NCBI GenBank assembly: GCA_007844125.1 | Contig: CM017558.1 | Span: 52,511,334 to 52,575,333, forward strand | Source of the DNA: Sinonovacula constricta | Lineage: Eukaryota > Mollusca > Bivalvia > Cardiida > Solecurtidae | DNA length: 64,000 bases | Reading direction: 5' to 3' | Part shown: in pieces, positions 1-12,700 of the stretch | Layout of the letters: every line of letters starts with the position of its first letter | How positions within the stretch are numbered: the first letter of the stretch is position 1 | Program-made: the position numbers and the translations under genes | Notes under the pieces: generated by a model | What the model was told of the DNA's origin: nothing | The model's input: the letters and a program-made list of their open reading frames with translations, nothing else | Databases searched by the model: none

Positions 1-711
1 TTGTGCTTAAACATTACATTATAAATGTATAATAAGACAGTCACATAGTACAAAGGATTCGTATAGATATGGAAAAATGGTTCACCATTGCAAGCTACAC
101 TGATCATAATGTGCATGACTACTAAAAATCTGTTTACATTGCAGTTACTTGCATAACTTCCTAAAGTGTGATTTATAATAGATAAAACAGAAAACTATAT
201 AAATTTATTTTCTAAGTTTAGGGAAATGTCAATTATATAGTTAAAAAAGTGATAATATTCATGCATAATAGCCATGACTGAAGGTAAAGTTTCATCAATG
301 TTTTTTGAAAATCTTTTTAAACCCATTTTTGAATATAGTTATTTTATTCAGATAAAAATGTGCAGAGTTATAAAAATGGTAGTCATATAGCTTCTTTTCT
401 ATTGCTTATCTTATTTCAAAAGTTCCCTAATTTGTTGGCTGTCTGTCAAGATACTGTTACTGGGTGTAGGACCATGCGAGTGTCAACACCATGTGATCAC
501 AGCACTAAATCTGTTTATGTTTGTGATTATAAGCATTAAAATTAAAATTGCAATGACTGTAAGCTGTTATGTACAATAAACATAACCCTTGCATGCTACA
601 TTGATTAAATAACATTTTTGTATATTTATCCAGAAAATGATAACAGTGTTTAACTATTGTTATTATTGATAACATCCAGATATAGAATAACTACAAACTA
701 ATTTGTCACAG
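1..711. other. CCDC138 intron, no feature seen
   Basis: AT-rich sequence upstream of the first recognised exon. It ends in a usable acceptor (TTTGTCACAG at 702-711). No gene, RNA or recognisable repeat was seen. Confidence 0.5.
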
Positions 712-3700
712 AAAAAAAAAATTGTATGGCACAAGGCACAACTATTAAAAAGTTTCAAATTTTACAACAGCGGAAGCAGGACTTTGACCAGCGTCAGCGT
801 GATGCTGACTTACCCCAGATGGGCCCCTCTAGCTCTTCAACCAGTGTACCAAAACAGAAACCAGCAAGGGACCAATCAGATGATAGAGGGGCTAAAGGAG
901 GGAAACCACAGAAAACTGTATGAACAAAATTTTGTTCAGACTTAGTTTAAAAAATATCATCATAAAATGAAGTGATGAAAGAAATCAAGACATAATAAGT
1001 AGAAACATAATAGGAATGGCAAAAAAAAAAAAATAGAAAATTCTTCCTAATGCTTAAATCATATTTTCCAAGGCAACTGTAGAGTCTAAAGATTCTATGC
1101 GTAATAGCATTTCTTTGGTATCTACGAAATTCCTACTGCCACATCTCATAGCACATTTTTAGGCTGATCTCAAAGTGTGCTCTTGGAAATAAATAACATA
1201 GAAAATGCACTTAAGGTTGATATGCTAAGATTTAGATAGTCCTATAGAAAATAATCCTCATCCCATAAAGGATGGTGATTTGATGGTATTACCTACAGCA
1301 TGTGAGTCTTTTAGTTGATGCATGCTAGCCTTGCCCCATCACTGCAGAGACTGTATGGGGACCATACCTGTATGTGCATTTTCTCTTTAGAGATAGACAG
1401 CCAATGTGAACAAGGCAAAAAATCTGCTTTACACTTACCAGTATTTCTTATTAGTATCCGCCTTGATTAAGAGCGATGAAAAGTAAACCTGATTTGGTTT
1501 CCAGCTGTGAACAAACTTTTTATGATCACTTTTACTGCATTTGATTATTTCCTCTGTCATTGACTGATACTGAAGCAACAGAAACAATAAACTTGAAGCA
1601 TATACAGAGACTCCTGTATGAAAGCCTTCTTTGGAAGGAACTTCATATCTATTTGAATGTTATAAACTTAGATATGCAGATATTTTGGTCATTGGATGGA
1701 TGATATTTAATAAATATTGGATGTGATATTTAAAAAGCATTAAAGAAATAATGCCAATTTTGTTCACTTTTGTATTTTGTTTATGTGTAATATGACTAAA
1801 ACTCCCAACATGTCGAGTGATGTTTTATAATTTCTGTTTCTTATGTTGTGTGTAAGTTCTCAGTAGTTGTAAAGTAAGTTCCTGTTTTGTTGTTGCTTTT
1901 GGAATTGTGTTTGTCAATGTCAAACATATTTCCGAATACTACAACTCTTTATTTAAACCAACATCTTGAAGAAACAACTTTTGTCATTGCAGGTTGCAGC
2001 CAGTACATATGAGGTTCTGTCCACATTGCTTGACTGGTTGTCAGACACACAGCTACGTTACACCACCATAGACAATATACTAAAACCAGTTGACAGAGTG
2101 GCTACACAGGAGTTTATACAAGACAAGGTTCTCAGGGTAAGGGATTACATGATGTTGGGTATTCGTACTGTGTAGTAAGTATACATGAGTGTCAGCAGTG
2201 AGGTTTTTTTTTTAAAATCCTAAAACATGTTTATGTATAATCACTTTTTACCTGTTCTCAAGCATATATATTTCACACACACCAATACAACTCCACACAC
2301 AAACACCCATTATTTACATGTACACATATAAAAGAAAAGAATCAACATAATAAAGTTGATGGAGTATATTTGAATAGATAATGATATAGTTTTGTGCTGA
2401 AAATTAATATGTTGTTAAATTGCATACTTTTGTTTAAGAGTTTGATTTCCAAATAAATCTAAAATAAAAGTCTAATTTAAAAAAATTGTTAAAATGTCTG
2501 ATTATTCAAAGCTGTATCAGTTTATGTGATAAGAGCCAATGTCTACTTGATTGTACTTGTGGAGAAATGTCACTAACTATTATTCTGAATTAGGTCAAAT
2601 TTATCAATATAAGCTCCTGACACTTGTACCTTATTGTATTTATAGGAAAATGCCATTTATTGATATCCTATAAGCTGCTAAATTTGTGAGTCCCAGCAAT
2701 TATAGCTGCAATTATCCAGACATGATATATATGGGGGCTATATTGGATTCGCATCTGTCAATATATCTGTAAACAGCATTTGTTTGTGCTATTTCTTGAC
2801 TACTTTAATCAGATTTTGATAAAACATAATAAGCAGTATATTGAGGTATTTATAATTTTTGATGATAAATTTTGTTTCTGCTTTCTTTTTAGATTCTGCC
2901 AGCTATGGTGGAGTTGTTCAAGGAATTCCCTGGTCATAATCTTAAGTTGTGTCTACCATGTCTCCAGTTCACGTACTGGTCCTTGGTTCATGTAGAACAG
3001 ACACAGGGGGCACAGGTAAATTAACATTTAAATTATACATAAGTGCACAATCAGATCACTTGTGCTTTGCACAATGGAAAAGTTGCTGACTAATAACTTA
3101 AATCTTTTACACCATTTATGTTTGACTTGGGGCAAAAACTCCCTTTTGAAGTAAACTAAAGTATAAGATTTGTTACAAGTTGTAGGGTGACATTGTCTAA
3201 ACCATTGTAAGGCGATGCTCGATATTATCCGGATGTTTAATGATTGGAAACGATATTGTTTAAACCCGTGGGCGGAATAAAGAACACAACAATCAAATAA
3301 GGTTCGGACAAGAAATGTTTATACTTCTTTATATTTACTACTTTGCCAAACTTAACAATATCCTTTATGTATAGTCTATGAAAATAGCAAGTACAGCTAG
3401 AGTTTAAGATGTTGAAACGGATTTTATTATAAGAGATTATAAAAGATCATTATTGGTTAGTTGCATCCGACGCAGATAATAAACAAAAAAAAACAATGGC
3501 TTACATTCTGTCCATGACCAATTATCCTTTACCGGTTCTGCACTGTGCACAACAACTCCTTCCTGATCTTATCGTGATCCGAGCGTCAACTGATCCGCGT
3601 CTGCTCTGTTTTCGTTTATTTATACTTCCCGCGCATGACTACTTTTACAAACATTCCATAGTACACATCGATGTGCGTCTCAGCCAATCAGCTTTAAGCG

Positions 3701-6700
3701 TTATATTTAAAGTAGCCAATCACTAAGCGTTCGGATAAATCCGAACAAATATTACTGTCAAACAAGTAGATCCAAACCGTATCATATAAGAATGCATTTT
3801 AGGATCATTAGTGTTATTTGGATGTCAGATATACTTATGGATACAATTAAACAACAGAATATGTCACTTTGAAATGCGTTACACAGGGAACAACATGCAT
3901 CTCCACATTGTGAGAAGTAAAGGTAAAGTAAACAATCGTTGAATAATACAAATGTCAACAAACAACATTTCCCTCTCACTATTAAAACTATCTTAAAGAG
4001 ACATCATTGTAAATGAGCTTAAACAATGTTTAGAACATATAGTCTTACTTAATTGAATGCATTAAAAGATTATTTTCAGAGTGAGGTCTCAATATCAGAA
4101 AGTAAGGGGTTTCCGCGAAATGACAATGAAAACTCATAGGATGTTAGATCTGTTAGAAAAAGGCACAGGGCTAAAGTGCAGGTCAGATACCTTATATAGA
4201 TCACTTGTTACACTGTCATAAATGTTTATTAGAGGTCAGCTACCTCACATTACACTTCCCCCTTCTTTCTAAAATAAAAATCCTCCTGGATTTTGCAATA
4301 ATTTAACTGAACAATAATTTAAAAACAACAACAGCACATCTTCCGCCATATCAATATTAAACAAATACAAATAATCAATACGCATCATTAATATACTTGG
4401 TATTCATACAGAGAATACAATCACAATATTAAACAATACATGAAGCAATACACCTTTACATGTATTCTTTTATATACTGAGACACAGCAAGTTAAAATAA
4501 TGCTTTCACATTTTGTCCATTTGAAGTGACTCACATATACTCCTTTAACACTTATTTATTATAAATAACAACAGGTTACTTAAGGTACAGTCTAAAAGGT
4601 ATACACCTATAATCCTTAATCACAATATTATATAAATTTAACATGACAAAAAAAAAATGAAATCAGAGTTAAAAGACCTGAAAACTTTCACCCTCAGAAC
4701 CATATTTATAACTTTAGTTTTACATCTGCAGAATCAAGAAAACCAATAAGGTAGTCGGTATCACGCCACCTGTCTGCCTTCTCTAAACTCTTCACAATAC
4801 TCCAGGAAGATCTAGAATCCTTGATGGTGCCTTTTACAATTCCTTTCAAGTAGCCAAAAGTATGTTGTCTTAACTTGGATTCCATTGCATCACCTGCATT
4901 TTCTTCCTTGCGGGGTTTTGCTTCACCATCCAAACGTAGAAAGTTATATTTGTCCAATAAAGTTGTCCTTGACAATGATGGAAACTCGTCCGAACCCTTC
5001 TTTTCCATGCAAATGGCGGCATATTCTCTGGCAAAGAGTCGCTGGTCTGATGAGAGTTCTTGCCAGTTTTTAGGAGGCCATGATAATTTAATTCCTAAGT
5101 CTGTGGATATTTCGATCTCCTTTTTCCAATCTCTCCTGGCAGGTGAAGACAGTGGCATCGCTCCTCGTGACAAAATGTTAAAAGCACGAGTTTTCAGGCT
5201 TGTATTCTGTTTAGTTGCTTCATCAACTGAATTCGACGAGCTGGAACTCGATGAGCTCGAACTAGAGCTACTTATGTCATCACTTGCCTCTTCCCTCCTT
5301 ACAGCATTCAGTACATTACCTTGTGTCTCAACATCACATAGCACACCACCTCCTCTTTCTGCCTCTACCGCATTTTCTACCACCTCACCTTCTCTTTCAG
5401 TCTCAACTACAACTCCCCGCTCCTCTAATACAATTTCGTCTTGGTATTCCTCGAAATCCTCATCACAACCAGTAGTCACCTTTGGCTGCTTGGAGGCGTG
5501 CACTACATCATCCTCATTTACTCTTTTCCTATGACCTGTCACTTCTTTGTCATTCCTATCTTTAGTTCCTTTCTGCGTCTCATCCCGAGCATTGCCTACT
5601 ACAATCCGAGACCCTGCCTTCCACCCTCTGTTCCAGTGATCAATTCTGTTTTTCCTATCGGCAAAACCTTCGGCCCAGTCTCTAATTGCTCGCCGGGCAT
5701 CATAGGCTTCACCACTGTTGTAATCAGTTATGCCGTCAACAATTTTCGCATAATCTTCTGGATAAAGGGCAAAATAAAAACCATTCTGCCTCGTGTAACG
5801 GTCTCTTGGGAGGTTAATGTTGTGGTGGCATGTTCTGACATGGATCTCCAGATCACTCACCCTAGTGAAAGTTCTTGTCTTCCCTGCACACCAGGGACAG
5901 AGAACTGTAAGCCTTCTGTGTTCTGCTGAGATAAGGTGCTTATTTAAAGCAGTCCTGTTCCGGAACATCGCATCACACAACCAACATTCCTCCCTGTAAC
6001 AGATAACAGAATATCCATACTTAAAAACTCCATCATCTTGTAAATCTAAACATGCAAATGATAAAAAAATGTCCGCCCACAGGATTTAACGGTCGCGTAA
6101 TCTTTGTCAACAGCGTCTACATCACGGTTCCGGAAAACGATTATAATTAACATACTCCTAGAAATTTAAGACAGGACCCAGACCAACTTTGTTGTATTTA
6201 TCTTTTTTTTTTTTTTTTTTTTTTAAACGGTATTTGTACATGAAGTGTTGTTGAAACCATCGCTCATATGCCTGATATTGTTTATGTCAAAGAATCCTTA
6301 AAGCTGCAATTTACGCATCCAACACGGGATTCTGTTACCGGTGTATGGATGAAGCCGATCTATATGATACGCTTTTGGTTTATCACGGTCTGTCCTCTTG
6401 ACCATGCAAACTAAGTCATCAACAACCCTGGTAATAAGAAATGGACCTTTCCACTTGTTAACCAATTTGGAGCTAATTCCAACTTTCCTTGTTGGATCAT
6501 GGAGCCACACTAATTGTCCTTTAGTATAGGATTTCCTCTTACAGTTTGTATCATAGAACTTCTTCTGGTAGTTTGACGCTACCTTAATGTTTGCTCTTGC
6601 AATCTCGTGACACTGTTGCAACTTGCTTTGTAGAACTAAGACATAGTCCTCGACATCAGTGCCATCGGTTTCCACGCGCGGACGTCCAATAAGGGCTTGC

Positions 6701-9700
6701 ATTGGCAACCGAATGTCTTTGCCAAGCATAAGTTTGTTCGGGCTGATTTTTGTGGTACTGTGTGGAGATGATCTATATGCCATCATCACCTGCTGCAGAT
6801 AAACATCCCATTGGTTTTGTTGTCTTTTGCAGAAAGATTTCAACATCGCTATCAGGGTTCTATTAAATCTTTCTACAAGGCCATTGGCCTGTGGCCGCAT
6901 TGGTGTAGCATGAGTTTTCTCTATATTGAGCAACTCACACAAATCTGTCATCAGCTTTGATTCAAAACACCTGCCCTGATCTGTGTAGATCTGAAGCGGT
7001 ACTCCAAATCTGGTTACAAAGTTATCTAGAAAGGCCTTCGCACAAGTTCTCGTCTCCATATCTGGGATTGGTACACACTCCGTCCACTTTGTGAACCAGT
7101 CAGACATCACCAGGATATACTTGTTTCCAGCCGCAGTAACAGGGAGTGGACCTAGTATATCCATTGCAACCCTCTCCATAGGTTCTCCTACATGATACTC
7201 TCCCATTGGTGCTTTGTTTGATTCCTTTGAAAGCCGTTTAGCAGTACAGTCGTCACACTCCCTGCAATATCGTTTTATGCTGTCTGTCATTCCAGGCCAG
7301 TAAAATGCTTGCCGAACTTTATCTAAAGTTTTCTGGACTCCCAAATGTCCACCACTTGGGATGTCGTGATGGTATTTCATTACTTCTTGGCGCCGGTCTG
7401 CAGGCGTTATCAATTGATGCAGTGTATCACCATCATCTGCCTCAAATTTCCTGTATAGCAAATCACCAATGATTACTAGTCTATTCCATTGTCTCCAAAG
7501 TGTTTTCAGCTCCGATGTCCCCGCTGATACTTCCGTCCAAGTCGGTCTTTGCTTCCCTCCACTGAGGTCTTCTTTAATCCTTCCGATGTTGTTGTCCTTT
7601 GTTTGGCTTGTTGAAAGATCAATAGGATCCCAGCCATTCAGAAGACATTGGTTTTCGGTCAGTTCTCCTGTCCACTCTTTAGCTTTGTTTCTTGTAACAA
7701 TACCTATCATAATCTGGTTAGCTTCCCGGAAGTTCTCCTGCAGTTCTTGCTGGTGTTTACATGCTTTGCATGGTTTACGCGACAAGGCATCTGCATTAGA
7801 ATGACTCTTACCATTACGGTGTACAACTGTCAGATTATACGTGTTCAACTCCTGTAGCCATCGAGCTACTTGTCCTGTCGGCGTCTTCAGTGATCGCATC
7901 CAACTAACTGCAGCGTTGTCCGTCCTCAGAAGTACTTCTTGTCCATACAAGTATGTGTGAAAATGTTTGAGTGCCAAAACAACTGCTAGTAGTTCCTTTC
8001 TGGTGACACAGTAGGCCTGTTCGTGAATGTTCATGGACTTGCTCATGTAGGCAATAACCCTTTCCTTGTCTTCTTGTATTTGCGAAAGAACGGCACCAAC
8101 TCCCTTGTCGGATGCATCCGTGTCCAAAATGAATTTTGACCCCAGCTTTGGATATGCAAGGACTGGTGCTGTTGTAAGTGCTCTCTTAAGGCTATCGAAC
8201 GATGTTTGGCAGTCTTCTGTCCACTTGAACTGTGCATGATCTTCGCATAATTTATGAAGCGGTCGGGCAATGTCAGAGAAGCAATAGACAAATCTTCTGT
8301 AATAGGATGCCAGTCCTAAGAAACTTCGCACTTCTTTGCTGTTACGTGGTATTGGCCAATCTTGAACTGCCTTGACCTTTTCTGGATCCGTTTCGACACC
8401 ATTCTCTGACACAATGTGTCCTAAAAATCTAACAGATCGCTGGAAAAAGACACATTTAGAAGGCTTTAGTTTGAGTTTGGCATCTCTCAGTCGTTGAAAC
8501 ACATGTTCGAGCCGTCGCAGCGCTTGGTTCACATTTTCGGCTGGAGTGATGATGTCATCCATATACAGCAATGATTCTTCCCATTGAATTCCTCGTAGTA
8601 CATCCTCCATGAGCCTCTGAAATGTTGACGGTGAATTTACCAGACCGAAAGGCATGACCCGGAAGTGGTAGAGGCCTTGACTTGTTGAGAAAGCTGTCTT
8701 GTGTTTATCCCCATCGTCCATTTCTATTTGCCAAAATCCAGAACAGAGATCCATACAGTTGAACCACTTTGATCCAGACAATGCATCAAGACAGTCATCT
8801 ACTCTGGGAATCGGATATGCATCTTTAACAGTCACTTCGTTAAGGCGTCTGTAGTCGACGCAAAATCTTGTCGATCCATCTTTTTTTGTAACCAATACAA
8901 TTGGTGAGGACCAGGGACTATTAGAAGGTTCGATTATTTTCCTTTTTAGCATTTTCTCAATTTCCGTCTTCTCTATTTCCCTTTTTCCATAAGGCTGGCG
9001 TCTTGCTGACTGACGAATTGGATTACTTCCATCTGTATTAATTTTATGCTTGACCCGGTTAGTACAGCCTAAGTCATCTGATGATTTAGCAAAAATATCC
9101 TGGTACTCATTTAACAATGTCGCAAATCGTCTTTTGTCACATCCTTGCAAGTATAATGTGCTTCTAATAAACATTTCTGTTAAATACTCAGGTAAATATA
9201 TTTCCTCTGAGTTCCCTTGTTCGACTGAGCTCACTGCAGCTGATGCACATCTGTCGGCTGGCTGTTGAGTACCTGGGACACATTCTTCACCCATTACTGG
9301 GAAACACTGTCCAACTACCTGACCGCTTTCTACAACGATGTCTTCATCCTTATCGTTCATTAAACTGACGAACGTTTCCCCTACATGTGGGTTGATAACA
9401 CCATTCACTACTTTGACATTATTACGTTGATCGAAAGTTGTATCTTCAACAAATACAACGTCGGGTAGACCTTCCGAGCGTGTAGCTCCTTGCAGGTATT
9501 TCAATGTCCGCTTGAACAGAAACTCTGCATATATTTATCACATTGCCATCTGTATAACATGGTATGATTTTTCCATTCTTTGTGTGCAGCTCTAATTTTT
9601 CTAGATCCCATGTGCGAACATGATTTGTAATAAAGTCATGTCCCAATATCCCAGGTAAAGTCATCTCGCAGACTATGATTGAGAGGTCTACTGAAAAATC

Positions 9701-12700
9701 ACCCATTATAATTGAAGTTTCTATACACCCATATACTTTGATGTCTGAACCATCAACACTTTTAATGTTGACATCTCTCCGATGAAGCGGCAGGCTAGCT
9801 TCCCCACCACAAAGTTCGTATGTCTCCTTTGATATGAGCGTAGCGGTAGCTCCGCTGTCAAGCAAAATCTGTAATTGCCTATTGTTGATATGACAGTTAA
9901 CGTAAAAGCCATTATCCTGTTGGTGTTGATTTCTACCTATCAAGCCGACTCGCGTGTTTGGTCGATTACAGCTCTCTGCTTTACTGTAACTAGGTCGATT
10001 TATGATCACCTGCGTCATCTCACGACCTACTGAGGTGACGGGCTCCAGTTTTCCTGGTTCTTAGAAAACTTCACAGTGCGTGTGTTCTTGTTCGGGCAAT
10101 TTCTATACAAGTGGTCGCTCGAACCACACGTGAAACATGTTCTATTAAAGCGCGCATTTCCCTTTCGATCCAAGGTCTCCAGTCTCTCAAGTCTCTGCTC
10201 CAAACGTTGAATTGTTCTCCTAAGATCGCCTTCTCGTGTGGCCTTTTCCGAAGAATCCATACTTTTGAAATTTGCATCTCCTGAGCACTGGACACTCCGC
10301 ACATGGGACATACCGACGGTGGTACTGGTTCTACCTAGCACGTCCTCGTAGCGTTCTACCACTTCCACAGCTTCTCTGATAGTCCTGCAGCCCTTGTCCA
10401 TAAGTCTGCACCTCATCTCAGCCGAAAAGCTTTTCATAAAATGCTCTAACGCTAACATCTCCTGTGCTTCCGGTCCCAACGTCGGATACGCCTTCTGTGC
10501 ATATAATCGAATTTCGTCTCCAAATGATGCCACCGACTCTGTTTTCCCACGTGTTCTGATTTGTATCTTCGATAGCCACCTTGTAGATTGGCGCTTGCTT
10601 CCGAATCTTTGTTCTAACCTGTTAACTAAAATTCTGTAAGACCGCCTTTCGATCGTTGGTAAGGAGCTGTAATGTAGCCTAGCTTGCTGCTTTAATGAAG
10701 TTGCTAGATACAGCAATTTCTCTTTCTCCGACCATTGAGCTAATTCGGCGCAATCTTCAAAGTACGCAATGTACTCCTCCCAATCTTCATCTCCGGTAAA
10801 AGGATCAGGTTTAATGTGTGGTATTTGACGCCTGAATCCTCTTTCTGCAGAACCGTAATTGTGATCCCCAGCCTGGCCTCTTACGTCCTCCTCATCCTCG
10901 ACGCCATGTTGATTCATATTAAAATTAACCTCCGTATCCGAATCTTGTTGATCATCAGCCATTCTGTCCGTAAATTATTATTATTATTTTTTATTCCGAA
11001 ATAAAAGATAGAAATGATATCGGGAATGATAAAAAAATGTATACTGGGCAGCTGTCGGTTAATTTCACTTTAATTAATTATAACTAACCATATCCGTTTC
11101 TATTTGGCTCTTATTAACTACATGAGTTCGGATCCGAAAGTGTTTGGATCCGAAATCAATATGACTTTATTCCGAACAAATCCGAAAACGACCAAATGTC
11201 CGCGTATAAATAAATCCGACTGCTTGTAGTTCAAATCCAAACAACGTAATTTGCTCCGAAATCAATGTTGTATTTTCCCGAACAAATCTGAAACTTCCCA
11301 GATATGCCTCCGTAAATGTTCCGATTTCTTGTGGTTAGGATCCGACCGACGTGTTTGGATCCGAAATCAATATTTTCCTTTTTTCCGAACAAATCCGACA
11401 CTTCCAAATTATCAGTTTATATCATTGCGATTGCTTTTACCGAACGTGTTTGGATCCGCACCCGACGATAATTTAAAAAGAAATGTCAGTGTCCTACACG
11501 TTGGAATTCAAAGAACTTCCGATTTTAAACAACAACAACGTATCTTTATTCCGAAAGTAAATAAATTCGGATCCGAGTGTTCACAATCCAAACGGTTCGG
11601 ATCCGAGCATAATCTTCCGAATTCCGCAAGATACTAATATTTGGATCCGAGTGTTCACAATCCAAACGGTTCGGATCCGAGCATAATCTTCCGAATTCCG
11701 CAAGATACTAATATTTGGATCCGAGTGGTCACAATCCAAACGGTTCGGATCCGAGCATAATCTTCCGAATTCCGCAAGATACTAATATTTGGATCCGAGT
11801 GGTCACAATCCAAACGGTTCGGATCCGAGCATAATCCGAACCTTATCCCAACTTGTTTATTTTAAAAATCTATCTCCGACCCGATGAATAAAGTCCGATA
11901 AATAGGTATCCGTTTAGCCGCCGAAAATATCCTATAAAATCCGTTTCCTATGGTTCGATCCTGATGCCGAAAATATATCAGCATCCCACTTCTGACACCA
12001 TTTTGTAAGGCGATGCTCGATATTATCCGGATGTTTAATGATTGGAAACGATATTGTTTAAACCCGTGGGCGGAATAAAGAACACAACAATCAAATAAGG
12101 TTCGGACAAGAAATGTTTATACTTCTTTATATTTACTACTTTGCCAAACTTAACAATATCCTTTATGTATAGTCTATGAAAATAGCAAGTACAGCTAGAG
12201 TTTAAGATGTTGAAACGGATTTTATTATAAGAGATTATAAAAGATCATTATTGGTTAGTTGCATCCGACGCAGATAATAAACAAAAAAAAACAATGGCTT
12301 ACATTCTGTCCATGACCAATTATCCTTTACCGGTTCTGCACTGTGCACAACAACTCCTTCCTGATCTTATCGTGATCCGAGCGTCAACTGATCCGCGTCT
12401 GCTCTGTTTTCGTTTATTTATACTTCCCGCGCATGACTACTTTTACAAACATTCCATAGTACACATCGATGTGCGTCTCAGCCAATCAGCTTTAAGCGTT
12501 ATATTTAAAGTAGCCAATCACTAAGCGTTCGGATAAATCCGAACAAATATTACTGTCAAACAAGTAGATCCAAACCGTATCATATAAGAATGCATTTTAG
12601 GATCATTAGTGTTATTTGGATGTCAGATATACTTATGGATACAATTAAACAACAGAATATGTCACTTTGAAATGCGTTACACAGGGAACAACATGCATCT

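Noticed and set aside
3496..3979. Two short frames (76 and 65 codons) repeated identically at 12294-12777
   Set aside because: They lie in both LTRs of the gypsy element; identity reflects LTR duplication, with no domain or start context to support a gene.
4875..5534. 219-codon plus-strand frame
   Set aside because: It is antisense to the zinc-finger ORF. Its serine/leucine bias comes from the complement of that gene.
4706..5980. Reading the extra gypsy ORF as an envelope gene
   Set aside because: It has no signal peptide, membrane helix, furin-like site or cysteine pattern of a surface protein. It has zinc fingers instead.
11251..11637. 128-codon plus-strand frame in the gypsy leader
   Set aside because: It is antisense to the element and made of the leader repeats. 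No family resemblance.
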